Shown here piece after piece: positions 7,421-16,419 of a stretch of 64,000 bases of DNA. The translations under genes and the position numbers were made by a program. The notes below the pieces were generated by a model. The model made no database searches. It was not told the origin of the DNA and worked only from the letters and a program-made list of their open reading frames with translations. Position 1 is the first letter of the stretch. Each line of letters opens with the position of its first letter. The stretch is from Azotobacter vinelandii CA (GTDB taxonomy: Bacteria; Pseudomonadota; Gammaproteobacteria; Pseudomonadales; Pseudomonadaceae): positions 372,001 through 436,000 of the forward strand of contig NC_021149.1 in assembly GCF_000380335.1 (NCBI RefSeq), given 5' to 3'.

Positions 7421-9587
7421 TGGCGAGTCTTCCGGCGGCGTTGGCGGAGCCCTCGGCCAGCGGCGAGCGCGGGTCGAGCAGCGAGCTGCGGATGAAGTGC
7501 AGGTAGCTGAGGACCCGGCGCAGCGGCGAGGTGTCGAATTGCGGCGGGCGCGGTTCGGGGGTGTCGCGTACCGCCTGGATGGCCTGCTCGACCGCAGCCA
7601 GGGCGCGCTGGCGGTTGCTCTCGTCGGGCTGGATGAACAGCCGCACCAGGGCGCGGCCCATGGCCCGTACGCCTTGTTGCCAGGCGGTATCCTCGGCGTA
7701 GCAGGGGTCCTCGGGCAGGCTGGCCTGCTCCTGACGCAGCTCGATCACCGCGTGGCCGATTTCCAGCACCACGAACATCCAGAGCAGCAACTGGTGTTGC
7801 ACGTCCGGATGGCGGGTCGCCAGGCCGTAGGCCTGGTTGAGCAGGTCGCGGGTGCCGCTCTCGAAGCCGTCGACCAGCCCCTTGAGCTTGCCGCTGACGG
7901 CGAACACCACGCGCATCCGCAGGTCGCGCTCCAGACGCCGCCACAGCCAGGGGCGGTCGGGCGGCAGGAGCGCTATGGACATCACCACCAGGCCCATGGA
8001 GGCCAGTACCGCCAGGTATTCGTTGAAGAAGCGGTAGGGCAGGTAGTGGGTCTGGTTGCCCGGCAGCGAGACGATGCAGAACCACACCAGCAGGCCGACG
8101 CCGTAGCCTGCGGTCTGCGGACGGGCGATGAGGAAGGCGCCCAGGGCGATCAGCGGCGCCAGCGAGCAATAGAGCAGGGCGAAGCCGTCCAGCCAGGGGA
8201 AGACCCAGAACTGCAGGACGAAGCCGATCAGCGAACTGCCGGCCGCGCCGACCAGCAACTGGAGGCTGAGGCGCGCGGGGTTGGCCGAGGTCGAGACCAG
8301 CGCCGAAACCAGACCGGCCATCAGCACGAAGGTGCTGCCGCTGGGCCAGGCGCTGGCCAGCCAGAAGGCGCTGCAGGCCAGGATCAGCAGGGCGCAGCGA
8401 ATGCCCGCGACCGCCGCGGCCATGCCGTTGGCGCGCGTGGTGAAACTGCCTTTCCAGTTCTCCCGGTCGTGGTGCTGGTCGGCCAGCGAGGCCTGGGTCT
8501 GGGCGTAGCCGTGCAGGTCGCTGGCGAAGCGGAACAGCAGCTCGGCGGCGGTGTTGAAGTCGGTCAGTTGCGCTTCGTCGGCCTGTTGTTCGACGAGTTG
8601 CTGGCGGCCGTCGCGGATACGCTGCATCAGCGCCTGCTTGCTGGTTTCGAGACCCAGGGCCAGGTTCGCCGCGTCCTGGTCGCTGTACAGGCGCTCGGTG
8701 AGCGGCGCGAGTTCCGAACCGACCTGCGCCAGGCATGGTTGCAGGGCTTCGAGCACGCGGGCGCCGGTTTCGCCCTGCAGGCGCTGGAGCAGTTGGTAGA
8801 GCGCGTGAAAGCGGGTCGAGAGGACCATGAACTCGTTGTTCAGGCGCGCCAGGCGACCGCTGCGCAGGCGGATGTTGGGGTCCTCGAAGGCGCTGGCGTT
8901 GCGCAGGTTCTCCAGGGCCACGGCCTGGGCGGCGAAGCGCGCGCTGAGCTGTTCCATGCGCTGCGGCTCCAGCTCGCCGGCCAGTCCCGCGCAGGCGAAC
9001 CCGGCGAATTCGCGAAAGCGCGCGGCCAGGGTGGTGTGCAGGGTGGCGCCGCTGGTCTGCGGCAGGACCAGGCCCATCACCAGGCCGGTGCAGAGAATGC
9101 CCACGGTGATTTCCAGCACGCGCCACAGGGCCTGCATGAAGGCGCCTTCGGGGTCGAAGGTGGCCGGCAGGCCGATCATCACCGCGGTATAGCCGGCGAG
9201 CACGCAGGCGTAGCCGCGAAAGTCCCGGTAGCGCGCCGAGCCGGCGGTGCACAGGCCGACCCAGAGCGCCAGGCAGAGCAAAAACAGCACGCGTTCCTGG
9301 TTGAACAGGGCGATCAGGGTGACCATCACGGTCAGGCCCAGCAGGGTGCCGATGATGCGGTAGAAGCTCTTGGCCAGGACTTCGCCGCTCTGCCGCTGCA
9401 TGACGATGAACACCGTGGCCATCACGGTGCTCGGCTGCGGCAGCTCCAGGCGATAGGCCAGCCAGAGGGCGACGAAGGAGGTCAACAGGGCCTTGAACAC
9501 GAACACCCAGGTCAGCCCCTCGCTCAGCGCCCAGTCGTTCAGGGCACGGCGGAAGGCGCCGACCGGCGCGTCAGCCACGGTTTTCAT
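7410..9587 (-). CDS. FUSC/AaeB-type inner-membrane efflux protein
   Basis: 725 residues. Two blocks of closely spaced membrane helices (about residues 25-170 and 385-520), each followed by a soluble region, match the fusaric-acid-resistance/AaeB family. These transporters export hydrophobic or aromatic acids from cytoplasm or membrane through an AaeA adaptor. The N-terminal block starts with VFVFKALLTSFVALWLAYRL and the second with MAAAVAGIRCALLILACSAFW, a repeat-like arrangement usual in the family. It sits 9 bp after the outer-membrane factor gene and overlaps the DUF1656 gene, so all four form one operon. A LysR regulator is divergent from it, as with aaeR. Confidence 0.9.
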   Translation of the reverse strand: MKTVADAPVGAFRRALNDWALSEGLTWVFVFKALLTSFVALWLAYRLELPQPSTVMATVFIVMQRQSGEVLAKSFYRIIGTLLGLTVMVTLIALFNQERVLFLLCLALWVGLCTAGSARYRDFRGYACVLAGYTAVMIGLPATFDPEGAFMQALWRVLEITVGILCTGLVMGLVLPQTSGATLHTTLAARFREFAGFACAGLAGELEPQRMEQLSARFAAQAVALENLRNASAFEDPNIRLRSGRLARLNNEFMVLSTRFHALYQLLQRLQGETGARVLEALQPCLAQVGSELAPLTERLYSDQDAANLALGLETSKQALMQRIRDGRQQLVEQQADEAQLTDFNTAAELLFRFASDLHGYAQTQASLADQHHDRENWKGSFTTRANGMAAAVAGIRCALLILACSAFWLASAWPSGSTFVLMAGLVSALVSTSANPARLSLQLLVGAAGSSLIGFVLQFWVFPWLDGFALLYCSLAPLIALGAFLIARPQTAGYGVGLLVWFCIVSLPGNQTHYLPYRFFNEYLAVLASMGLVVMSIALLPPDRPWLWRRLERDLRMRVVFAVSGKLKGLVDGFESGTRDLLNQAYGLATRHPDVQHQLLLWMFVVLEIGHAVIELRQEQASLPEDPCYAEDTAWQQGVRAMGRALVRLFIQPDESNRQRALAAVEQAIQAVRDTPEPRPPQFDTSPLRRVLSYLHFIRSSLLDPRSPLAEGSANAAGRLANAS

Positions 9588-9596
9588 GGAGGTTCC

Positions 9597-11111
9597 TCAG
9601 TGGCGGCCGGGGAGGTGCAGGGAGATTTCGTGCGCGTCCAGTTGCCGGGCGGCGGGGCCGCTGTCGTCCGTGAGTACGCCGCCACCGAGCGCTACCCAGA
9701 GTCCGGCCTGGGCGGTCAGGTGTTCGGCGTGCACCCGCTGTTCGAGGAATTGCTGCTCGAAGAGTTCGCTCTGCGCTTCGAGCACCGAGCGGTAGTCGGT
9801 CAGGCCGCGGCGGTAGGCTTCCTCGGCCAGCCGGTAGCGCCGCTCGGCGGTTTCCAGGCCGTGGCCGACGAAGATTTCCTGCTCGTGCAGCGAGTGCAGG
9901 CGGATCAGGTGGTCGGACACGCTCTTGAGCGCGTCCACCAGGGTCTGGTTGTACTGCTCGACGGCCATGTCGTAGGCGGCGGTGGCCGCGCCCAACTGGC
10001 CGCGCCGGCGGCCGCCGTCGAACACCGGCAGGCTCAGGGTCGGGCCGATGCCGTAGGTCAGCTTGTTGGCGTTGGTCAGGAAGTTCAGCATCTCGCCGGT
10101 CGTCGAACCCGAGCCGAAGAAGGCGACCAGGTTGACGTTGGGGTAGAAATCCGCCTTGGCCACTTCGATGCTGCGCGCCTCGGCGGCCACCTGCCAGCGC
10201 CGGGCGACCACGTCCGGGCGCCTGCCGAGCAGTTCCAGCGGCAGGTTCGAGGGTAGGCTGGGTTCGCCGTGCAGCGACAGCTTGGGCCGTTCGAGCCGCG
10301 CGCCTTCGCCGGGGCCCTTGCCGGCCAGGGCGGCCAACTGGTTGCGGGTCAGGGCGATGGCCTCGTGGATCAGGTCGATGCGCCGATGCGCTTCCGGCAG
10401 CGGCGCCTCGGCCTCGCTGATTTCCAGTTGGGTGCCGAGGCCGATCGCCAGGCGTTCGCGGGCCAGCGCCAGGAGCTGTTCGCGCTGCTTGAGTTCGGCT
10501 TCGGCGATCTCCAGCCGGGCGTGGTGCAGGGCGAGCTGGATGTAGGCGGCGACCACGTTGTTCTGCAGCTCCAGCGCCGCGGCGCGCTCCTCGGTGGCCG
10601 CCACCTCGGCCAGGCTCAGGGCCCGTTCGGTGTGGCTGTGCAGGCGGCCCCAGAGGTCCAGGTCGTAGCTCAGGCCCAACGAGGAGGTGGCGTTCCAGCC
10701 GGTGGTGTCGGCGAGCATGCCGGGACCGTAGAAGTACTGGTCGTCCGGCCAGTGCTTGCGCTGCACCATGGCGTCGTATTTCACCTGCGGGGCGTGTTCG
10801 GATTCGGAGACTCCGGCCAGCGTCCTGGCCTGGCGCAGCCGCGCGGCGGCCACGGCCAGGTTCGGGCTGTCGGCCAGGGCCATCTCGACCCAGGCGTTCA
10901 ACTGCGGGTCGCCGTAGGCTTGCCACCAGCGGTCGCGCGGCCATTCCATCTTTCTGACGGCCTTGTCGATGGGCTTGTCGGTGAGCAACTCGGCGTCGTT
11001 CAGGCGCAGGGCTTTGGGGAGAATGCCTTGGCTGCTGATGCAGCCGGAGACGGTCGAGAGCACGGCGAGCAGACTGGACAGGCAGAGGCCCGACCACAGA
11101 TTGCGAGGCAC
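9597..11111 (-). CDS. NodT/OprM-family outer-membrane efflux channel lipoprotein
   Basis: 504 residues. A signal peptide ends in a lipobox (LSTVSGC, Cys about 24). Two outer-membrane efflux (OEP) repeats follow, with typical ARLRQARTLAGVSESE and LGRRPDVVARRWQVAAEARS segments. It is the TolC-like exit duct for the pump encoded by the next three genes. It is the first gene of the operon, with about 190 bp separating it from the divergent LysR regulator, where the promoter must lie. Confidence 0.9.
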   Translation of the reverse strand: MPRNLWSGLCLSSLLAVLSTVSGCISSQGILPKALRLNDAELLTDKPIDKAVRKMEWPRDRWWQAYGDPQLNAWVEMALADSPNLAVAAARLRQARTLAGVSESEHAPQVKYDAMVQRKHWPDDQYFYGPGMLADTTGWNATSSLGLSYDLDLWGRLHSHTERALSLAEVAATEERAAALELQNNVVAAYIQLALHHARLEIAEAELKQREQLLALARERLAIGLGTQLEISEAEAPLPEAHRRIDLIHEAIALTRNQLAALAGKGPGEGARLERPKLSLHGEPSLPSNLPLELLGRRPDVVARRWQVAAEARSIEVAKADFYPNVNLVAFFGSGSTTGEMLNFLTNANKLTYGIGPTLSLPVFDGGRRRGQLGAATAAYDMAVEQYNQTLVDALKSVSDHLIRLHSLHEQEIFVGHGLETAERRYRLAEEAYRRGLTDYRSVLEAQSELFEQQFLEQRVHAEHLTAQAGLWVALGGGVLTDDSGPAARQLDAHEISLHLPGRH

Positions 11112-11301
11112 TGTCGTGGTCCTGATATACGGAATGAAGACGGGAAGTCTTGAGACAGGTCAATTCTAAGAGCCCGCAAGAAGCAGAATAAGGCAACAGT
11201 TTGATGATGAATCTTGTACTAAAAAGCGATAATCCTTGGCAGACTTCCTGCCGGTAGCCGCTCGCGGCATGCTCGGTCCCGTCATTCCAGAACAGCGATC
11301 C

Positions 11302-12273
11302 ATGGACATTCTCTCCCACATGCGCATTTTCGCCTGCGTGGCGGAAACCGGCAGCTTCACCGCCGCCGCGACACGCCTCGATCTGACCACCTCCTATGTC
11401 TCGCGGGCGGTCGCTTCCCTCGAAAGCCACCTGCGCACCCGCCTGTTGCACCGCACGACCCGCCGCATCGCCCTCACCGAGGCCGGTCAGCGCTATCTGC
11501 AGCGTTGCGAGCAGATCCTCGGCTACATCGAGGAGGCCGAGGCCGAGGCCAGCCAGGCCCACGCACGTCCCGCCGGCAACCTGAAGGTCCACGCGGTGAC
11601 CGGTATCGGCAATCACTACCTGATCAAGGCCGTCGCCGAGTACAGCGAGCAGTACCCGGAAGTCAGCTTCGACCTGACGCTGGCCAACCGCACCACCGAC
11701 ATCCTCGAGGAGGGTTACGACATCTCGGTGGTGACGGCGCCGGAGCTGGCCGATTCCGGCTTCATTTCGAAAAAGCTCGGCAACATCTACAGCGTGCTCT
11801 GCGCCTCGCCGCTCTACATCGCCCGCCACGGCCTGCCCCGGACGCCCGCCGAACTGGCCGCGCACCGTTGCCTGCGCCTGGTCTATCCGGTGATGAGCCT
11901 CGACAAGTGGCTGCTCGAAGGCCCCGATGGCGAGGAACTGGTCACCGTCAGCCAGACCCATTTCCAGGTCAATACCGTCGACGCCATGACCGTGGCGCTC
12001 AAGGCCGGCATGGGCGTCGGCGCCCTGCCGGTCTACTCGGCGCTGGAGAGTCTGCAGAGCGGCAGCCTGGTGCGCGTGCTGCCCGAGTACACGCTCTATT
12101 CGCTCGGGGTCTATGCGCTGTATCCGTCGCGGCAGTATCTGGACGCCAAGACCCGCACCTGGGTGGATTTCCTGCGCGACTACATTCCGCGCCATCTGGA
12201 GGCCGACCTGCGCAGCCTGGACGAGTGCAGCCGGGTATCTCAGGGCTCCGTGGAGGCGCTGCCGGACAGGTAG
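11302..12273 (+). CDS. LysR-family regulator, likely controls the divergent efflux operon
   Basis: 323 residues from ATG 11302 (MDILSHMRIFACVAETGSF). Upstream in-frame codons lack a ribosome site and family similarity. The winged helix-turn-helix occupies residues 1-60 (TAAATRLDLTTSYVSRAVASLE); the effector-binding domain follows, with the usual LKVHAVTGIGNHYL start. It is divergent from an AaeB-type pump, the arrangement in which LysR proteins sense an exported aromatic compound and activate the pump. Its last 34 bp overlap the converging binding-protein gene. Confidence 0.9.
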   Translation: MDILSHMRIFACVAETGSFTAAATRLDLTTSYVSRAVASLESHLRTRLLHRTTRRIALTEAGQRYLQRCEQILGYIEEAEAEASQAHARPAGNLKVHAVTGIGNHYLIKAVAEYSEQYPEVSFDLTLANRTTDILEEGYDISVVTAPELADSGFISKKLGNIYSVLCASPLYIARHGLPRTPAELAAHRCLRLVYPVMSLDKWLLEGPDGEELVTVSQTHFQVNTVDAMTVALKAGMGVGALPVYSALESLQSGSLVRVLPEYTLYSLGVYALYPSRQYLDAKTRTWVDFLRDYIPRHLEADLRSLDECSRVSQGSVEALPDR

Positions 12274-13244
12274 CTCCGGACGCCGACCAGGACCTGGCCG
12301 GCGATCGGCCGGCCTTCCGCCAGGCGCTTCATCATGTGGTAGCTCTGCCGGCCGAGTTCGGTGCTTTCCACCCCCAGATAGGCCTGTATCAGGCCATCTT
12401 CGAGCAGCGCCAGTTGCCGGGCGTCGGGTTCGTCGACGGTGATGACGATGGCCGGGCGCCTGCCCGTGGTGTCGAGTTCGGCGAGCAGCGGGCCGAGTCG
12501 CCGGCGGAAGGCCTCGGCTTCGTAGACCGGCCAACTGCCGACGCTGACGATCGCATCGGGCGGCGCGGCTTTCAGCAGGGTGGCAAGCTGGAGCAGGGCG
12601 TTCTCCTGATTGTCGGCGGTGTACAGCGGACAGCGCTGCACCTCGAACCAGCCGTTCTCGCCGGCCAGCCGGTCGGCATCGTGCTCGCCGTCGGCGCCGC
12701 GCAATTGCTGGCGGATGCCGGCCAGGCGCTCGCGCAGGTTGGGGTCCTGGTGGCTGCCGCTGAGGATGCACAACCGGCCGCCCGCGGGCCTGAAACGCTG
12801 GAGGAACTGGCCGAGCCGCCGGCCGAAGGCCAGGTTGTCGATGCCGACGTAGCCGCGACGCAGATGACGCTCGGCCGGCGCCAGGTCCGAGTCGAAGGTG
12901 ATCAGCGGTGTCCGGCCCAGGTGCTGCAGCGCGTGCTCGGCCAGCCAGTGGGAATGGGTCACCGACAGGGCGATACCGTCCAGATCGCGGCCGAGGGCCT
13001 CTTCCAGCGCCTCGTTCTGCCGACGGAAATGGGCCGGTCCCGTGGCGCCCAGCAGCAGGCAGGTGTCGCCTTCGGCCGCGGCGGCCTCGGCGCAGCCCCG
13101 GCCGGCCTGGATGAAGAAGTGCTGATCGATGCGCTTGGCGAGCAGCGCGAACTGCCGGGATTCGGCGGCGGCGTGCGGAGCCGCCAGCAAAGCGCAAAGC
13201 AGACCTGCGAGGCAGGGCCGGCGATGAAGAAACGACCTGTACAC
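12240..13244 (-). CDS. Periplasmic sugar-type substrate-binding protein, no transporter partner
   Basis: 334 residues with a signal peptide (MYRSFLHRRPCLAGLLCALL, cleavage near AAAE). The rest is a two-lobed type-I periplasmic-binding fold like the ribose/LuxP/TorT proteins: DGIALSVTH, TPLITFDSD, RRGYVGIDNLAFGRRLG and PAIVITVDEPDARQLALLEDG are the equivalent family positions. No permease or ATPase is encoded beside it, so it may feed a sensor rather than an importer. It is read towards the LysR gene and overlaps it by 34 bp tail to tail. The ligand is unknown. Confidence 0.8.
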   Translation of the reverse strand: MYRSFLHRRPCLAGLLCALLAAPHAAAESRQFALLAKRIDQHFFIQAGRGCAEAAAAEGDTCLLLGATGPAHFRRQNEALEEALGRDLDGIALSVTHSHWLAEHALQHLGRTPLITFDSDLAPAERHLRRGYVGIDNLAFGRRLGQFLQRFRPAGGRLCILSGSHQDPNLRERLAGIRQQLRGADGEHDADRLAGENGWFEVQRCPLYTADNQENALLQLATLLKAAPPDAIVSVGSWPVYEAEAFRRRLGPLLAELDTTGRRPAIVITVDEPDARQLALLEDGLIQAYLGVESTELGRQSYHMMKRLAEGRPIAGQVLVGVRSYLSGSASTEP

Positions 13245-13518
13245 ACCGTGTCCTTAGGGGTTATCGGTGCGAGCCGCGCCGACGGACCCCGGCAGGCGGC
13301 CGCATCCTGGCAGGCCGGCCGCGCTTTCCTGTTCGTTTTGCCTGGCAGTCCTTCCTGGGCCAGCCCGATGATCCTGCCGAATCGTCGTTGAACCGGCGAT
13401 AGTGGGGCGAGGTCAGTGTAGCGAGGTCGGGGCGATCCCGTAATCGAGGCAGGCATGCGGGGACGAGCGGCGCTTCGATGCGAAACTCGGGCGTCGGGGA
13501 GGATTTTTCCGCGAACGA

Positions 13519-13649
13519 AACAAAGGAGGCGGGGTAGCCCCCGCCTCCTTGTTTGTTCCCTTCTTCCCTGGTTCACCATCCTGGTGAATCGCCGTCCTGC
13601 GATGTCCTTGGCTGCCATCCCCGTCAGCCGACGTCGTTCCATCGACGTG
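13519..13649 (-). ncRNA. RsmZ-like CsrA/RsmA-sequestering small RNA, copy 1 (divergent)
   Basis: Read leftwards, this unit matches three others at 25.4, 28.4 and 50.3 kb. It carries about seven GGA motifs, several in hairpin loops (such as TTCACC-AGGA-TGGTGAA and GTCGATGGAACGAC). It ends in a strong terminator with stem GGAGGCGGGG (13526-13550) followed by TTTGTTTCG. A -10 like TAATAT lies at 13661-13656, where the other copies have TAGATT. Unlike them, it lacks an intact GacA box upstream; only a weak half-site GCTTA is seen near 13710. By family such RNAs titrate RsmA/CsrA away from mRNAs. Identity is by pattern, not by database match. Confidence 0.7.
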
Positions 13650-13847
13650 GAAGTGATATTAATCCCTCCGGGGAAGGGGACAAGCAGTCGAAAATCGCTC
13701 TCCGTCCGTGCTTATGTTGCGGTGCAGCAAAAGGCCCCGCGCTTTTCAATCGCTTGGCACTTTGCCGGCATGTGATGGAGCTCTTCCAGCCTACCGCACG
13801 CATGGTCGATGTCTTACAAGGCCTGGCGGAAAGCGGGAGCTGGCGCC

Positions 13848-14216
13848 CTATCTGTACAGCCAGCGTTCGAGTTCCTCGAGGTTGGCCACCACGATCTGCT
13901 GGGCGGCGGGCCTGGGTTCGATCCTGGCGGTATCGATCTGGAAGCGCTGCAACACGTACTGCACCAGGGCGCCGTGGCTGGCGATCGCCAGGTGCCCGTC
14001 GCGCATGCCGTAGTCGGTCTCGATGATCGCTTTCCGCTGCGCGCTGAGGCGCGGGTCCGGTTCGATCCGGATCGTCACCTCGGTGTTCCCGCCTTCGTCC
14101 TCGTCCCGGCCATGGATCGAGGCATCCAGCAGCTCCGGCGCGCCGCGCAGGCGGCTCGGCACGAAGTCCCGGTAGGCGCGCTTCTTCTCGCAGCAGGCGC
14201 GCACGTGCCCGCGCAT
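13848..14216 (-). pseudogene. WYL-domain protein, C-terminal remnant
   Basis: About 122 codons remain. The segment YRDFVPSRLRGAPELLDASI and the closing LAIASHGALVQYVLQRFQID match the C-terminal half of WYL-domain proteins, which are often transcription regulators sensing nucleotides or DNA damage. No helix-turn-helix part or sensible start precedes it. Upstream sequence looks instead like the end of an unrelated short plus-strand helix-rich frame (to about 14331). It is probably a decayed gene; a short WYL-only protein is less likely. Confidence 0.6.
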
Positions 14217-14558
14217 CCCGGTGTAGATCGGGGTATCGGAGCTGGAATGGCAGCGGGAGTGCCGCGGGCTGCATGCCGAACGGGGATACTGCGAACGCCT
14301 GGAAGCGCAACTGGCATTGCTGCGCCGGTAAGGCTGCGGTCGATCCGCTCCCGGAGCGGCTTTATGGCCAATGGCCCCGATGTTGCAGTAATCTTGCAGC
14401 CGATTTCGTTCCGCCCCGCTGACCGTGATTCAGTCCAGCACTTGCCTCGCCTGCCAGGGAACCGGCGGCAGGACCGCCGCAGCGCCGTCCGCCCGACCCG
14501 CATGTTCCCCTGGCAAGGCTCCTGAACACCGCGCACCATCGCCTGACAGGAGCCTCCG
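14217..14558. other. Remnant-rich gap before the Mrr-type nuclease gene
   Basis: A plus-strand frame ending at about 14331 reads as a charged helix (ELEWQRECRGLHAERGYCER) without a start codon and may be a gene tail. The rest shows only a small hairpin near 14350 (CCGCTCCCGGAGCGG). Confidence 0.4.
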
Positions 14559-15416
14559 TTGCCCCCTAGAAGCCGTTCGTCCATCGCCGGTCTGATCCGG
14601 CTTGTCGCCCTGCTGCCCTGGTGGCTGAGCCTGTCCGCCGCCTTCGGCGCCTGGTGGTTTCTGCACCCACTGGCCGGACAGGGCGCGCTGCCGACCCTGG
14701 ACAGCCTGGCCGGGCTCGGCGATCCGGCGGTCCTGGAAAAGCTGCTCCAGGAGCTGCGCCGCGATCCGCGGCAGGCCCTGGAGCCGCTCGTGCCGCTCGC
14801 GGCCTGGGCCGGGCAGTACCTGCTACCCGGCCTGCTGGGCATCGGCGCGCTGCTGTCCGGCGCCAGGCGCATGAAGCGGGGCAGGCTGTTCCGCAAGGCG
14901 CTGAACAACCCGGAGGCCATTTCCGACGGGATGGACTGGCAGCAGTTCGAGCGCCTGGTCGGCGAAGTGTTCCGCCGCCAGGGCTATGCCGTCGAGGAAA
15001 CCGGAGCCGCCGGACCGGACGGCGGCGTCGATCTCATCGTGCGCAAGGGCCGCAAGCGCTACCTGGTGCAGTGCAAGCAATGGCGCGCCCTCAAGGTCGG
15101 CGTCAAGGTGGTGCGCGAACTCTACGGGGTGGTCGCGGCGCAGGGGGTGGCGGGCGGCTTCGTGGTGACCTCGGGAAGTTTCACCGAGGATGCCCGGCAG
15201 TTCGCCGCCACTTGCGATCTCGCCCTGGTCGATGGCGAAACCCTGCAGTCCTGGATCTCCATGGTATCGGGCCGTCCGGCTCCGGAACCCTCGTCCCGCC
15301 ACTGCCCGCTCTGCCGCTCGCCCATGGTGCGGCGCACCGTCAAGCGCGGCGGCAAGGCCGGCACTCACTTCTGGAGCTGCTCGAACTACCCGGATTGCCG
15401 GGGGACGCGGGTGTGA
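14559..15416 (+). CDS. Membrane-anchored Mrr-like restriction endonuclease with C-terminal zinc finger
   Basis: 285 residues from a TTG start, preceded at good spacing by AGGAG. Two N-terminal hydrophobic helices (about residues 12-34 and 85-102) suggest membrane attachment. Residues 125-230 form a PD-(D/E)xK domain of the Mrr family: QFERLVGEVFRRQGY, GPDGGVDLIVRKG, then the catalytic strand YLVQCKQW with the Q-x-K motif. The C-terminus is a topoisomerase-IA-type zinc finger (CPLCRSPM ... CSNYPDCRG). Such proteins bind and cut DNA, often modified or foreign, but cellular roles of this membrane-linked type are not settled. It appears monocistronic. Confidence 0.85.
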   Translation: MPPRSRSSIAGLIRLVALLPWWLSLSAAFGAWWFLHPLAGQGALPTLDSLAGLGDPAVLEKLLQELRRDPRQALEPLVPLAAWAGQYLLPGLLGIGALLSGARRMKRGRLFRKALNNPEAISDGMDWQQFERLVGEVFRRQGYAVEETGAAGPDGGVDLIVRKGRKRYLVQCKQWRALKVGVKVVRELYGVVAAQGVAGGFVVTSGSFTEDARQFAATCDLALVDGETLQSWISMVSGRPAPEPSSRHCPLCRSPMVRRTVKRGGKAGTHFWSCSNYPDCRGTRV

Positions 15417-15577
15417 GGCGCTGACGGACCGCCTGCCGGCGGACAGCGACAGAGGGGGATTTCCGCGCTTCGGGTGCCCGCGCTGCCGGTCGAGCCGTTG
15501 GCCGCCGTCTCTTCCATCTCTTCGCAACATCGCCCGGTTATAGTCCATAGTTCGCCGTAACCTCGAGGAGCATTTCC

Positions 15578-16333
15578 ATGCGCATCCACATCCTCTCCGA
15601 CCTGCACAACGAGCTTTCCCCCTTCACCCCGGCGCCGGTGGCGGCGGATGTGGTGGTGCTGGCCGGCGATATCGACGTCGGGGCGCGGGGCGTGGAGTGG
15701 GCGCGGCGGGCGTTCGATTGTCCGGTGCTCTATGTGCCGGGCAATCACGAGTATTACGGCGGCGCCCTGGAGGAAACCCGGCGGCGGCTGCGCGAGGCGG
15801 CGGACGAGCGGGTGCGGGTGCTGGATTTCGACGAGGTGGTATTGGGCGGGGTGCGCTTTCTCGGCGTCACCGCCTGGACGGACTATCGGGCGACCGGCGA
15901 GGAGGCGCTGGCGCGGCAGGTCGCGCAGCAGCGGCTCTCGGACTTCCGGCAGATCCGTTGGGGCGACGGGGCGCGGGCATCGCAAGCGGAGGATTTCGCC
16001 GCCCTGGCCGATCGCGCCCACGGCTGGCTGCGCGAATCGCTGGCGCAGCCCTTCGCCGGGCCGACGGTGGTGATCAGTCACCATGCGCCGTCGCTGCGCT
16101 CGATCGCCGGCCACCCCCATGCCGGCACGCCCCTCGACGCGGCCTTCGTCAACGCCTGGGACGAACTGATGGGCGAGGGCCTCGATCTGTGGATTCACGG
16201 TCATACCCATTACCCGGTCGACTACCAGTTCGGCGGCACCCGGGTGATTTCCAATCCGCGCGGCTACGAAAGCGAGCGGATCGCCTTCGATCCGGGTTGC
16301 GTGGTGACGCTGGAGGAGAGCGGGGTGGCCTGA
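15578..16333 (+). CDS. Calcineurin-like metallophosphoesterase
   Basis: 251 residues with the complete metal-binding set of the family in order: SDLHNEL, GDIDVG, GNHEYYGG, VVISHHAPS and IHGHTHYP. Two divalent metals in this site hydrolyse phosphoesters. The absence of a signal peptide puts it in the cytoplasm. The substrate cannot be deduced; close relatives are annotated only as phosphoesterases. The start is preceded by GAGGAG and is the first codon of the fold. A single-gene unit facing mqo. Confidence 0.9.
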   Translation: MRIHILSDLHNELSPFTPAPVAADVVVLAGDIDVGARGVEWARRAFDCPVLYVPGNHEYYGGALEETRRRLREAADERVRVLDFDEVVLGGVRFLGVTAWTDYRATGEEALARQVAQQRLSDFRQIRWGDGARASQAEDFAALADRAHGWLRESLAQPFAGPTVVISHHAPSLRSIAGHPHAGTPLDAAFVNAWDELMGEGLDLWIHGHTHYPVDYQFGGTRVISNPRGYESERIAFDPGCVVTLEESGVA

Positions 16334-16385
16334 AGCGCGTTCCCGGAGGACGAGGACTTCGGCGGTCGACGGCAGGGAAAGGCAT

Positions 16386-16407
16386 ATCCCCCTCGGCGAG
16401 GGGGATA
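16386..16407. terminator. Hairpin between convergent phosphoesterase and mqo genes
   Basis: TATCCCCCTC-GGC-GAGGGGGATA forms a strong 10-bp stem in the gap between the two converging genes. T-runs are short, but the position suits a bidirectional terminator. Confidence 0.45.
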
Positions 16408-16419
16408 GCGGGGCGGACC

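Noticed and set aside
7497..10256. A 919-codon plus-strand open frame
   Set aside because: Antisense to the FUSC and outer-membrane factor genes; composition (runs of Gln, Gly, Ala, His) is typical of shadows.
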